DNA of 54,851 bases from Pseudomonas aegrilactucae (lineage in GTDB: Bacteria > Pseudomonadota > Gammaproteobacteria > Pseudomonadales > Pseudomonadaceae). The notes under the pieces were generated by a model. The model was not told where the DNA came from. It did not search any database and saw only the letters and a list, made by a program, of their open reading frames with translations. The DNA is taken from positions 1-54,851 of the forward strand of contig NZ_JAHTBI010000085.1 in the NCBI RefSeq assembly GCF_019168305.1, read 5' to 3'. Position numbers and translations under genes: made by a program. The first letter of the stretch is position 1. Each line of letters opens with the position of its first letter. Below, piece after piece: positions 26,214 through 35,201 of the stretch.

Positions 26214-27869
26214 ATGAAAATGCCGCACAGCCGCCCCGCTCACCCGGAGCGCATCACCCGCCTTGCCGGCTCCGTCGGCGCCGCCCTTGCCTTGTGCTCC
26301 TCGTTCAACGCCGCCGCGTTCCAGTTCGAGACCGGCATCCCCGAGCTCACCACCAACTGGGACAACACCCTCAAGTACAGCAATGCGTTTCGCCTCAAGG
26401 GCCGCGAAGACAACGTCGCCGCCGGCCCCGGCACCTCGGTGCCCAACCCCAACATGGACGATGGCGACCGCAATTTCAGCACCGGGCTGATCTCCAACCG
26501 CCTCGACCTGCTTTCGGAGCTGGACATTCGCTACAAGGATGTGGGGGCACGCCTGAGCGGCGCCGCCTGGTACGACTCGGTGTACAACGAGGGCAACGAC
26601 AACGACTCGCCGGGCACCGCCAACGCCCTGAGCGTACGCAATGACCGCTTCACCGACGACACCCGAAACCTGCACGGGCGCAAGGGCGAACTGCTCGACG
26701 CCTTTGTCTACGGCGCACGCGATGTAGGCAGCACTCGGTTGTCGGGGCGTGTGGGGCAGTTCACGCAGATCTACGGCGAGAGCCTGTTCTTCGGCGCCAA
26801 CGGCATCGCCAACGCGCAGTCCACGGTCGACCTGGTCAAGCTGCAATCGGTCCCCGGTTCACAGTTCAAGGAAATCCTCCTGCCCACCCAGCAGGTCTCG
26901 GGCAACTGGCAACTGACCGACACCATCAGCGTGGGCGCCTACTACCAGTTCGAATGGAACAGGACCCGCCTGCCAGGCTCCGGCAGCTACTTCAGTGGCG
27001 GCGACTTCGTCGGTGACGGCGCCGAAAGCGTGTACTTCCCCACCGGCCGCCTGACCCGCGGCCCCAGCATCAATGCCAAGGACTCGGGGCAGTTCGGTGC
27101 GCAGCTCAAGTTCGCCGTCGACGACTGGGAGTTCGGCCTCTACGCGGCCAAGTACCACGAGAAGACGCCGATCTTCTACTTCCGCCCCGCCGCCCTGATC
27201 CCCGGCAACGACGACAGCTACGTCAACGTCTACGCCGAAGACGTGAAGGTGTTCGGCGCCAGCTTCAGCACCCTGGTGGGCGAAGCCAACGTGGCCGGCG
27301 AGCTGTCGATGCGGGTCGATACGCCGCTGGCGCCCACCGGCGGGGTGGTGGTCGCCGGCATGGGCGCCGACAACGACAAGCACGCGGCCTACCCGGTCGG
27401 CGACTCGCTGCATGCGCAGGTCTCGATGATCAACATCTATGCCGGCAACAGCCTGTGGGATGGCGCTTCGCTGGTCGGCGAACTGGCCTTCAACCGCCGC
27501 CTGAGCGTGAAGAAAAACGCCGACCAACTCGACCCCAACACCACCCGCGACGCCTATTCGCTGCGCTTCACCTTCGAACCGCAGTACTTCCAGGTGATGC
27601 CGGGTGTGGACCTGCAACTGCCCATCACCGTCGGCTACACCCCCTACGGGCGCTCGTCGGTCACCCCGCAGGCGTTCGCCCCCGAGCACGGCGGCGACAT
27701 CACCCTGGGCCTGAAGGCCGACTACCAGAAAACCTGGTACGCCTCGCTCAGCTACACCAACTTCTTTGGCGATGGCGGGCCGATCATCGACCAGAACAAC
27801 GCTTACACCTTCAAACAGACCCTCAAGGATCGCGACTTCGTCGCCTTCTCGATCCAACGCACGTTCTGA
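26214..27869 (+). CDS. DUF1302 family outer-membrane protein
   Basis: A 551-residue predicted outer-membrane beta-barrel. A signal peptide (about 1-35, ending SSFNAAAF) is followed by alternating amphipathic strands throughout. The protein ends in an aromatic residue (VAFSIQRTF), as barrel proteins do. DUF1302 proteins occur with DUF1329 proteins in degradation clusters for steroids and other hydrophobic compounds; their molecular role is not established to my knowledge. ATG 26214 follows AAGAGG; the open frame extends to 26115. It is first in a four-gene operon and could be the outer-membrane port for a hydrophobic substrate. Confidence 0.9.
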   Translation: MKMPHSRPAHPERITRLAGSVGAALALCSSFNAAAFQFETGIPELTTNWDNTLKYSNAFRLKGREDNVAAGPGTSVPNPNMDDGDRNFSTGLISNRLDLLSELDIRYKDVGARLSGAAWYDSVYNEGNDNDSPGTANALSVRNDRFTDDTRNLHGRKGELLDAFVYGARDVGSTRLSGRVGQFTQIYGESLFFGANGIANAQSTVDLVKLQSVPGSQFKEILLPTQQVSGNWQLTDTISVGAYYQFEWNRTRLPGSGSYFSGGDFVGDGAESVYFPTGRLTRGPSINAKDSGQFGAQLKFAVDDWEFGLYAAKYHEKTPIFYFRPAALIPGNDDSYVNVYAEDVKVFGASFSTLVGEANVAGELSMRVDTPLAPTGGVVVAGMGADNDKHAAYPVGDSLHAQVSMINIYAGNSLWDGASLVGELAFNRRLSVKKNADQLDPNTTRDAYSLRFTFEPQYFQVMPGVDLQLPITVGYTPYGRSSVTPQAFAPEHGGDITLGLKADYQKTWYASLSYTNFFGDGGPIIDQNNAYTFKQTLKDRDFVAFSIQRTF

Positions 27870-27895
27870 TGCTCGCCCTGCCCCGGAGAATCACC

Positions 27896-29248
27896 ATGAA
27901 ACAGCATGCCCCCCTCGTTTCCCTGCTGACCCTGCTCAGCCTGGCGTGCGGCCAGGCCGTCGCGGCCGTGAGCGCCGAGCAGGCCGCTACGCTCAAGAGC
28001 ACCTTGACCCCCATGGGCGCGCAGAAGGCCGGCAACGCCGACGGCAGCATCCCGGCCTGGACCGGTGGCCTGACCAGGGACGTGCCCGGTGCCAAGTTCG
28101 GTGACGTGCCGGTCGACCCGTTCCCAGGCGAGCGCCCGCTGTTGCAGATCAACGCCAGCAATGCCGCGCAGTACGCCGACAAGCTCAGCGAAGGCACCCG
28201 TGCGCTGCTGCAGCAATACCCCGACACCTTCAACCTGAACGTCTACCCCACCCACCGCAGCGCCGCCGCCCCCGACTGGACCTACGCCAACACCCTGAAG
28301 AACGCCACCGACTGCCAACTGACGCAGAACGGCCTGTCGGTACAAGGCTGCTACGGCGGCGTGCCATTCCCGATCCCGACCAATGGCAGCGAAGTGATCT
28401 GGAACTTCCTGCTGCGCACCGAGGCCGAGTCCATCCAGCACGGCTACCGCAACATGATCGGCAACTCCGACGGTAGCCGCACCCTGGCCAGCCGCGGCGT
28501 GGAGAACTGGCAGTACCCCTACTACTACAAGGACGGCAACGCCCAGAGCTGGCCGGGCCAGTATGTACTGCTGCGCTTTCTCACCAACGAGCCGCCCTTC
28601 AAGGCTGGTGAATCGCTGGTGACCCACGACAGTATCGACGCGGCCAGCCCACGCCAGGCCTGGCAGTACCTGGTCGGCCAGCGCCGGGTGCGGCGCGCGC
28701 CCACCGTGGGCTACGACACTCCCGACTTCGTTGCCTCGGGGGCCAACTACTTCGACGAGGTGCACGGTTTCATCGGCCACCCGGACCGCTACCAGTGGAA
28801 GCTGATCGGCAAGAAGGAGATGTACATCCCCTACAACCTCAACGCCTTCCATGCGGCCAGGCCGGACGAGGTGTACACCGAGAAAACCCTCAATTCGGAC
28901 AAGATGCGCTGGGAGCTGCACCGGGTCTGGGAGGTGGAAGCCACGGTGGCGCCGGGCAAGCGCCACGCCGTGCCCAAACGCCGCTTCTACATCGACGAGG
29001 ACAGCTGGACGGTGTCGCTGGTGGATGGCTACGACGCGCAAGGCAAGCTGTGGCGCGTGACCCAGGCACTGCCCTTCGTGGTCCCGGCGATCCCGGCCGT
29101 GGTGGTCAAGCCGGTGGTCATCTACAACCTGCAGGCCAAGACCTACAGCATGGTGCAAGGCCTGAACGGAGAAACCTACAAGGTGGTCGAGCGCAAGCCG
29201 GAGAATTTCTTCACCGGTAACGCGGTGGCCTCCGGCTCGGTGCGCTGA
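27896..29248 (+). CDS. DUF1329 family periplasmic protein (LolA/LolB-like fold expected)
   Basis: A 450-residue exported protein with a signal peptide at about 1-23 (LLTLLSLACGQAVAAV). Family blocks are AGNADGSIPAWTGG near residue 45, VPFPIPTNGSEVIWNFLLR in the middle, and RRFYIDEDSWTVSLVDGYDAQGKLWRV near the C-terminus. Pfam places DUF1329 in the lipoprotein-carrier-like clan, from memory; this suggests a hydrophobic pocket. CGGAG before ATG 27896 sets the start, 26 bases after the DUF1302 stop. It is the natural candidate for a periplasmic carrier between the barrel and the RND protein. Confidence 0.9.
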   Translation: MKQHAPLVSLLTLLSLACGQAVAAVSAEQAATLKSTLTPMGAQKAGNADGSIPAWTGGLTRDVPGAKFGDVPVDPFPGERPLLQINASNAAQYADKLSEGTRALLQQYPDTFNLNVYPTHRSAAAPDWTYANTLKNATDCQLTQNGLSVQGCYGGVPFPIPTNGSEVIWNFLLRTEAESIQHGYRNMIGNSDGSRTLASRGVENWQYPYYYKDGNAQSWPGQYVLLRFLTNEPPFKAGESLVTHDSIDAASPRQAWQYLVGQRRVRRAPTVGYDTPDFVASGANYFDEVHGFIGHPDRYQWKLIGKKEMYIPYNLNAFHAARPDEVYTEKTLNSDKMRWELHRVWEVEATVAPGKRHAVPKRRFYIDEDSWTVSLVDGYDAQGKLWRVTQALPFVVPAIPAVVVKPVVIYNLQAKTYSMVQGLNGETYKVVERKPENFFTGNAVASGSVR

Positions 29249-29313
29249 GCCCGGGCACGCACCACAGGCGGCGGGCTACGCGCCCGTCGTATCCCCAGAT
29301 TGCCGAGGTAGAG

Positions 29314-30438
29314 ATGGCCACACCTATAACGCTAAACGCCCTCGCCGCACGCACCCTCGTGCCGCTGGCACTGTGCGCCCTGAGCCTGGGCGCAGCGCCC
29401 GCCAGCGCGGCGCAGGCCGATGCTGCCCTGTATCAACGCCCGGCGCTGCACAGCGAGTTGGCGGCCCGTTCGCTGATGCTGGACGTCACCCACGCCGGCG
29501 AGCAATTGCTGGCGGTCGGTGAGCGCGGCTTCATCCTGCGCTCGCAAGACAATGGCCACAGCTGGCAGCAGGTCCCCTCCCCGGTCAGCGTGACCCTCAC
29601 CCAGGTGACGTTCGCCACGCCGACCCAGGGCTGGGCCGTGGGGCATGCCGGAGTGATATTGCACAGCAGTGATGGCGGCCGCAGCTGGGTCAAGCAGCTT
29701 GACGGCAACCAGGCCGCACAACTGGCGGTTGACGCAGCGACCGCCGCACTGGCCGAGCAGCCCGATGAAGAACGCCAGCGACATGTGGACGAGGCGCGTC
29801 AACTGGTGGAAGACGGCCCGGACAAACCGTTTCTGGCCGTGCATTTTTTCGATGCGCAACGCGGGCTGGTGGTCGGCGCCTACGGGCTGGCCCTGGCGAC
29901 CGTCGATGGCGGCCAGCACTGGCGCTCGATCAGTCAGCAAATCGACAACCCGTCGGCGCTGCACCTGTACGACATTCTCGAGGTGAACGGCACCCTGTTC
30001 ATCGCTGCCGAGCAGGGCCTGCTGTTGCGTTCGACCGATCAAGGCGAGCACTTCAGCGCCATCGACACCCCCACCACCGGCACCTTCTTCGGCCTGCTCG
30101 CCGGTGGCGGGCAGAGCCTGCTGGCCTTCGGCCTGCGCGGCAAGATCCTGCGTTCCGAGGACCTGGGCGCCAGTTGGCAGAGCATCGCCAATGACCAGCC
30201 GGTGACCCTGACTGCCGGTACGCGTGCCAGCGACGGCACCCTGCTGCTGGTGGACGAGACCGGCCGCGTGCTGATCAGCCAGGATGACGGCCGACACTTC
30301 AGCGCCGCCCCCACCCAGGCCAGCTCGCTGACCAGCCTGAGCACCACCGGCGACGGTCGCTTCATGCTGGCCGGTGCACGTGGCCTGAGCGCTTTTTCCC
30401 TGCAAGATGGCCAACGGAGCAGCGCCCGTGAACAGTAA
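29314..30438 (+). CDS. YCF48/BNR-repeat periplasmic protein
   Basis: A 374-residue exported beta-propeller. The signal peptide covers about 1-33. At least six Asp-box-like repeats are visible: SQDNGHSWQ, SSDGGRSWV, TVDGGQHWR, STDQGEHFS, SEDLGASWQ and SQDDGRHFS. The fold matches the YCF48/photosystem II assembly (Hcf136-like) family, which in bacteria often sits beside RND or envelope-transport genes and is thought to help assemble or gate membrane complexes. Its stop overlaps the start of the RND gene, so the two are translationally coupled, supporting a physical partnership. GAGGTAGAG precedes ATG 29314. Confidence 0.9.
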   Translation: MATPITLNALAARTLVPLALCALSLGAAPASAAQADAALYQRPALHSELAARSLMLDVTHAGEQLLAVGERGFILRSQDNGHSWQQVPSPVSVTLTQVTFATPTQGWAVGHAGVILHSSDGGRSWVKQLDGNQAAQLAVDAATAALAEQPDEERQRHVDEARQLVEDGPDKPFLAVHFFDAQRGLVVGAYGLALATVDGGQHWRSISQQIDNPSALHLYDILEVNGTLFIAAEQGLLLRSTDQGEHFSAIDTPTTGTFFGLLAGGGQSLLAFGLRGKILRSEDLGASWQSIANDQPVTLTAGTRASDGTLLLVDETGRVLISQDDGRHFSAAPTQASSLTSLSTTGDGRFMLAGARGLSAFSLQDGQRSSAREQ

Positions 30439-32845
30439 AGTGACCGCGCCTGACAGCACCACCGTGCTGGACCTCACCGCCTTCGACAAGCATTCCGGCA
30501 GCCTGGTCGAACGCCTGCTGTTCAACCACCGGGGCCTGGTGGTCGCGCTGGGCCTGCTGATCAGCGCCATACTCGGCTGGCAAGCGACCGACCTGCGCCT
30601 GAGTGCAGCATTCGAGAAGATGATCCCGGTCGGCCACCCGTACATCGAAAACTATTTCAAGTACCGCGCTCAGCTTGGCGAAGGCGGCAACACCCTGCGC
30701 ATTGCACTCCACAGCAAGCAGGGCAACGTGTTCGACGCCAAGTACCTCGACACCCTGCGGCGCCTGAATGACGAGCTGTTCCTGCTCGAGGGCGTCGACC
30801 GGCCCTACATGAAGTCGCTGTGGACCCCGGCCACACGCTGGATCGGCGTCACCGAGGAAGGTTTCGACGGCGGCCCGGTGATCCCCGACGACTACGACGG
30901 TTCCAGCGCGAGCATCGACCAGGTGCGCCAGAACATCGAGCGCTCCGGCGAAATCGGCCGGCTGGTGGCCTCCAACATGCGCTCCAGCGTGATCCTGCTG
31001 CCACTGCAGGACACCAGTGCCGAAGGCGCTGCCCCGCTGGACTACCACGCGCTGTCGCAGCGCCTGGAGCAGTTGCGCCAGCAGTACGAAGGTGATGACT
31101 ACCAGATCGTGATCACCGGCTTCGCCAAAGTGGTCGGCGACCTGATGGACGGCCTGCTGCTGATGCAGGTGTTTTTCGCCGCCACCCTGCTGATCTGTGC
31201 CCTCGTGCTGTTCTGGTACACCCGCTGCGTGCGCAGCACCCTGCTGGTGCTCAGTTGCTCGCTGATTGCGGTGGTGTGGCTGCTGGGGTTGCTGCCTACC
31301 CTGGGCTATGCGCTGGACCCGTACTCGATCCTTGTGCCGTTTCTGGTGTTCGCCATCGGCCTGAGCCATGGCGCGCAGAAGATGAACGGCATCATGCAGG
31401 ACATCGGCCGTGGCGCCGACAAGCTGATCGCTGCGCGCTTCACCTTCCGCCGCCTGTTCCTCACCGGCCTGATGGCGCTGATGGCCGACGCCGTGGGGTT
31501 CGCCGTGCTGATGATCATCAATATTCCGGTGATCCAGGACCTGGCAGTGACTGCCACGGTGGGGGTGATGGTGTTGATCCTGACCAACCTGGTGCTGCTG
31601 CCGATCCTGCTTTCCTACACCGGCGTGAGCCTGAAGGCAGCCCGACGCGAGGCCGAAGCCGAACGCCTGGCCCTGGGCGACCTGCAGCACCGCCGCCATC
31701 CGCTGTGGTCGTTTCTGGACCGTTTCACCGAACTCAAGTGGGCACGCCTGGCCATCGGCATTGCCGCGGTACTGGGGGCGGTGGGCTTTGCCATCAGCCT
31801 GCACGTCAAGGTCGGCGACCTGAACCCCGGCGCACCGGAGCTGCGCGCCGACTCGCGCTACAACCGCGACAACGCCTTCATGGTCGGCAACTACGCCGCC
31901 AGCAGCGACAAGTACGTGGTCATGGTCAAGACCCCCGCCTTCCATTGCGCCAACTACGACACCCTGGTGAGCGTGGATGCGCTGGAAGCCCGCCTGCAGC
32001 AACTGCCGGGCGTGGTCTCCACCAGTTCCCTGGCCGCGCTGAGCAAACAGGCCGCAGCGGGCATGAACGAAGGCAGCCTGCGCTGGTATGAAATCCCCAT
32101 GAACCAGGGGCTGCTGAACGCGATCATCACCCGTGCACCGCGCGAGCTGTTCAACCAGAACTGCGATCTGCTGACCGTCAACGTGTTCCTCAGCGACCAC
32201 AAGGCCGACACGTTGACGCGGGTGGCCCAGGCCGTCGAACAGTTTGCCGCGCAGTACAACACGGCCGACCTGCAGTTCATGTCGGCGGCCGGCAATGCAG
32301 GCATCGAGGCCGCCACCAACATCGTGGTCAAGCGTGCCAACCTGCAGATGCTGATGATGGTGTATGCCGCGGTGATCGTGCTGTGCTTCATCACCTTCCG
32401 CTCATGGCGCGCGGTAGTGTGCACGGTGCTGCCGCTGATGCTGACCTCGATCCTGTGCGAGGCGCTGATGGTCGGGCTGGATATCGGGCTGAAGGTGGCG
32501 ACGCTGCCGGTGATCGCGCTGGGCGTGGGGATCGGCGTGGATTACTCGCTGTACATCCTCAGCATCACCCTGGCGAACCTGCGCCAGGGCGCAAGCCTGT
32601 CCAACGCCTATTACACCGCGCTGCTGTCCACCGGCAAGGTGGTGGTGCTGACGGGGGTGACCCTGGGCGTTGCGGTGGCGACCTGGGTGTTGTCGCCGAT
32701 CAAGTTCCAGGCCGACATGGGGATTCTGCTGGCGTTCATGTTCATCTGGAACATGCTCGGCGCCTTGATTCTCACGCCTGCGCTGGCGCGGTTGCTGCTC
32801 GCACCGGCCCAGGGCAAGGTCGGGCGCGCATCGGCCGCGCATTGA
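30428..32845 (+). CDS. MMPL/RND-superfamily transporter
   Basis: An 805-residue inner-membrane protein with twelve predicted spans and two large periplasmic domains, the layout of MMPL/HpnN-like RND transporters. Hydrophobic clusters lie at about residues 35-55, 235-420 (five spans) and 435-455, and from about 630 onward (five spans). Charged or polar residues inside spans (GIGVDYSLYIL near 700) correspond to proton-relay positions of the family. These proteins extract lipids or other hydrophobic molecules from the inner membrane. GTG 30428 is preferred: GGAG lies eight bases upstream and the coding overlaps the YCF48 stop; an ATG at 30407 lacks a ribosome site. The direction of transport (import or export) is not determinable from sequence. 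Confidence 0.92.
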   Translation: MNSKVTAPDSTTVLDLTAFDKHSGSLVERLLFNHRGLVVALGLLISAILGWQATDLRLSAAFEKMIPVGHPYIENYFKYRAQLGEGGNTLRIALHSKQGNVFDAKYLDTLRRLNDELFLLEGVDRPYMKSLWTPATRWIGVTEEGFDGGPVIPDDYDGSSASIDQVRQNIERSGEIGRLVASNMRSSVILLPLQDTSAEGAAPLDYHALSQRLEQLRQQYEGDDYQIVITGFAKVVGDLMDGLLLMQVFFAATLLICALVLFWYTRCVRSTLLVLSCSLIAVVWLLGLLPTLGYALDPYSILVPFLVFAIGLSHGAQKMNGIMQDIGRGADKLIAARFTFRRLFLTGLMALMADAVGFAVLMIINIPVIQDLAVTATVGVMVLILTNLVLLPILLSYTGVSLKAARREAEAERLALGDLQHRRHPLWSFLDRFTELKWARLAIGIAAVLGAVGFAISLHVKVGDLNPGAPELRADSRYNRDNAFMVGNYAASSDKYVVMVKTPAFHCANYDTLVSVDALEARLQQLPGVVSTSSLAALSKQAAAGMNEGSLRWYEIPMNQGLLNAIITRAPRELFNQNCDLLTVNVFLSDHKADTLTRVAQAVEQFAAQYNTADLQFMSAAGNAGIEAATNIVVKRANLQMLMMVYAAVIVLCFITFRSWRAVVCTVLPLMLTSILCEALMVGLDIGLKVATLPVIALGVGIGVDYSLYILSITLANLRQGASLSNAYYTALLSTGKVVVLTGVTLGVAVATWVLSPIKFQADMGILLAFMFIWNMLGALILTPALARLLLAPAQGKVGRASAAH

Positions 32846-32865
32846 CCTGAGTGCCCGGCATCACT

Positions 32866-33639
32866 TCATGCGTGCCAGCAGCGATACCACCCCTGCTGCT
32901 GGCTGATGCGCAGGTCGGTCCTGTACAGCTCGGACAGCGATTCGCTGGTCAGCACCTCTGCCTTAGGGCCATCGGCAATGATCTGCCCTTCGCTGAGCAG
33001 CACCACACGTTCGATCTCCGGGATGATCTCGTCGATGTGATGGGTGGTAATGATCACCGCATGGTCCGCCGCACAGAAGCTGCGCATCAGCTTGAGCATG
33101 CCCAGGCTGGCGCCCATGTCCAGGCCATTGGCCGGCTCGTCCAGGATCAGCGCACGGGGGGTGTGGACCAGCGCCCTGGCCAGCAGCAGTCGGCGTTTCT
33201 GGCCGGTCGAGAGACGCTGGAACATGACCTGCTCGTAACCCGCCATTTCCACGGCGGCCAGCAAGGCGCGGGCCTTGTCGAGCTGCTCGGTACTGGGCTG
33301 CAGGTGCCCGTGCGCACCGATCGAGCCGAAGAACCCCGATGTCACCACCTCCAGCGCCGGGGTAAAGGGCGTGTAGTCCTCCTGCAGGTCCTGGGAGATG
33401 AAGCCGATACGGCTGCGCAAGTCCCACAGGTTGACCGTGTCGCTGCCGAAGAGCTTGAGGTGACTGCCTGCACGCTCGACAGGATAGATCTCCCGCGTCA
33501 TCAACTTGAGCAGGGTACTTTTGCCGGCACCGTTGGGGCCCAGGATGGCCACTTTCTCCGTGTCGCCGATGTGCAGCGAGAAGTCGTGCAGCACGCGATG
33601 TTGCTGCTGGAAGGCAGTGACGTTGTGAAAATCGATCAT
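32866..33639 (-). CDS. ABC transporter ATP-binding protein, orphan (ModF/YhaQ-like)
   Basis: A 257-residue single nucleotide-binding domain. Walker A is GPNGAGKST (about 35-43), the Q-loop ISQDLQEDY, the signature LSTGQKRRLLLARAL (LSTGQ in place of LSGGQ), Walker B ALILDEPANGLD and the switch histidine TTHHIDE. No permease or binding protein adjoins it. It may be a stand-alone ATPase, as ModF-like proteins are, or pair with a permease elsewhere. ATG 33639 begins MIDFHNVTAF, a normal ABC N-terminus; the open frame continues far upstream without meaning. It converges on the RND gene with a 20-base gap. Confidence 0.88.
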   Translation of the reverse strand: MIDFHNVTAFQQQHRVLHDFSLHIGDTEKVAILGPNGAGKSTLLKLMTREIYPVERAGSHLKLFGSDTVNLWDLRSRIGFISQDLQEDYTPFTPALEVVTSGFFGSIGAHGHLQPSTEQLDKARALLAAVEMAGYEQVMFQRLSTGQKRRLLLARALVHTPRALILDEPANGLDMGASLGMLKLMRSFCAADHAVIITTHHIDEIIPEIERVVLLSEGQIIADGPKAEVLTSESLSELYRTDLRISQQQGWYRCWHA

Positions 33640-33753
33640 GTGCAACTCATCATCAGGCAGTGGAGGAAGGCGCAGCGCCGTGACCCGGCATGATGAAGTT
33701 ATCTGTGGCCGGCTGCATCCGATTTTTCGACCCGTTGTGCACAGACGAAACGC

Positions 33754-33782
33754 TTGACACAAAACGTAGTGATCACTATAGA
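33754..33782 (+). promoter_or_regulatory. Strong sigma-70 promoter with a perfect palindrome in its spacer
   Basis: TTGACA (33754-33759), a 17-base spacer and TATAGA (33777-33782). The 12-bp perfect palindrome TAGTGATCACTA (33767-33778) lies across the spacer and the start of the -10. A repressor of the TetR or similar type is expected to bind there. The promoter drives the NTF2-like gene 60 bases downstream. Confidence 0.85.
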
Positions 33783-33843
33783 ATGCGCAAAATATGTATC
33801 GGCCACTACAAATAAATTCCAATCCCTCACCAAGGAGCGTCAC

Positions 33844-34227
33844 ATGAGCAAACCCACCTACATCCAGGACTACAACGCCATCGTCGCCGTGCTCAATCAG
33901 TACAACGAAGGCGGCAAGCAGGCCCAAAGCAGCCTGATGAAACCGGCCTTCAGCGAGCAGGCGACGATCTTCGGCGTCGACGCCGACGGCAAGCTGACCG
34001 GCGGCCCTATCCAGGGGCTGTTCGACATCATCGACACCGCGTTTCGCCCGTCCCCTGAAGCCCAGGGCGTCATCGTCAACATCGATATAGTGGGTACTGC
34101 CGCCAGTGCGCGCATCGACACCAACGATATTTCCGGCTTCTGCTTCACCGACTTCTTCAACCTGCTGAAGGTTGACGGCAAGTGGAGCGTGGTCAGCAAG
34201 ATCTACCACACCCACGTCGCCCCTTGA
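33844..34227 (+). CDS. NTF2-like / putative lumazine-binding family protein
   Basis: A 127-residue small cone-fold protein of the SnoaL/NTF2-like superfamily. The order is an N-terminal helix pair (YIQDYNAIVAVLNQYNEGGKQA), DEATIFG-like FSEQATIFGVDADGKLTGGP, and C-terminal strands DFFNLLKVDGKWSVVSKIYH. This matches the Lumazine_bd_2 group. Members bind small hydrophobic ligands or act as isomerases or dehydratases; the function here is unknown. AAGGAGCGTCAC before ATG 33844 is an excellent ribosome site. It is alone between its regulated promoter and a terminator, and next to remnants of a nemRA-type locus, so a role in electrophile response is conceivable. Confidence 0.88.
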   Translation: MSKPTYIQDYNAIVAVLNQYNEGGKQAQSSLMKPAFSEQATIFGVDADGKLTGGPIQGLFDIIDTAFRPSPEAQGVIVNIDIVGTAASARIDTNDISGFCFTDFFNLLKVDGKWSVVSKIYHTHVAP

Positions 34228-34318
34228 GCGCTCTGCGCCGTGGCCCAGCAATAATCATCGGGGATCATGAAGCCCTGCAGCTTCATCTGAACCACACAGC
34301 CACAACATGAATCTGCCC

Positions 34319-34352
34319 TGCCCCGCTCCCACGATGGAGACGGGGCATTTTT
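34319..34352 (+). terminator. Rho-independent terminator after the NTF2-like gene
   Basis: Outer stem TGCCCCG/CGGGGCA (34319-34325 with 34341-34347), inner stem CTCC/GGAG with one bulged A, then T5. A second hairpin, ATGAAGC...GCTTCAT, lies at 34267-34286. Confidence 0.85.
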
Positions 34353-34363
34353 CAGGAGCCCCA

Positions 34364-34498
34364 ATGCAACAACATACTGCCGCCGTCCCTCTGGAAAAGG
34401 CCTACCGACTCCTCAATCACGGCCCAACGGTTCTGGTGTCTGCTCAGCATGCGGGCGTAAAGAACGTGGATGCTGATCGGCGCGATGCGCCTCAGTAG
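34364..34498 (+). pseudogene. N-terminal remnant of a flavin-reductase-like gene
   Basis: The frame starts at ATG 34364 with CAGGAG upstream. It reads MQQHTAAVPLEKAYRLLNHG and continues PTVLVSAQHAGVKNV, the beginning of the flavin reductase / DUF447-like FMN-binding family common in Pseudomonas. After about 34468 the similarity ends and the frame closes at 34498. A full gene would run about 200 codons. The break lies next to the end of the nemA remnant, so one deletion probably removed the rest. Confidence 0.6.
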
Positions 34499-35201
34499 TT
34501 GCCCACAGGCCAGTCGGTGTAACCCTTTGCGCCACCGCCGTAATAGGACTCGCGGGGGGCGATGGTGAGCTCGGCACCACGGCGCAGGCGCTCGACCAGG
34601 TCAGGGTTGGAAATGAACAGGCGGCCGAATGCGACGGCGTCGATCCTGCCTTGCGCCCGGCGCTCGATGGCCATGTCCAGGTCATAGTTGTTGTTGCCAA
34701 TGAACGGGCCATTGAACTGTGCGCTCAACGCATCCATGTCCACGCCTGCCGGCACTTCACGCGAGGTAGCCGTCGCGCCCTCGACGAAGTGCAGATAGGC
34801 GAGGTCGAATGCGTTGAGTTGCTGGATGAGATAGCCGTACATCGCCATCACGTTGCTGTCCGGCGGCGTGTTGCCGGCATCCGGAGTGACGGGCGACAGG
34901 CGGATGCCGACTCGCTCATTGCCCCAGATCTTGATGATGGCCTCGGTGACTTCCAGCGTCAGGCGCGCGCGGTTTTCAATCGAGCCGCCGTACCGGTCGG
35001 TTCGGTGGTTGGTGGCGTCGCGCAGGAATTGGTCCAGCAGGTAACTGTTGGCCGAGTGAACCTCTACGCCATCGAAGCCCGCGCGCTTGGCATTTGCGGC
35101 CACCCGCTTGTACTGCTCGATGATCCCGGGTATCTCGTCGGTCTCCAGCGCACGGGGCATCGATACCGGGACGAAGCCCTCTACGGTGTAGGTGTCTCCC
35201 T
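34492..35201 (-). pseudogene. C-terminal part of an Old Yellow Enzyme family oxidoreductase (NemA-like)
   Basis: About 235 residues of the FMN-dependent N-ethylmaleimide/ene reductase family. Visible blocks are PRALETDEIPGIIEQYKRVAANAKRAGFDGVEVHSANSY with the catalytic H-x-x-N region missing upstream, RTDRYGGSIENRARL, and the closing FMN-phosphate block DAVAFGRLFISNPDLVERLR. A normal member has about 360 residues; the first third, holding the start, is absent. Upstream the frame runs into the 5' part of a TetR gene in a different frame (junction about 35201-35222). This is a deletion fusion of a nemR-nemA type operon. An internal ATG at 35160 could in principle start a truncated, probably inactive, protein. 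Confidence 0.85.

Noticed and set aside
30362..32200. 612-codon open frame opposite the RND gene
   Set aside because: Histidine/glutamine-rich translation typical of antisense high-GC DNA.
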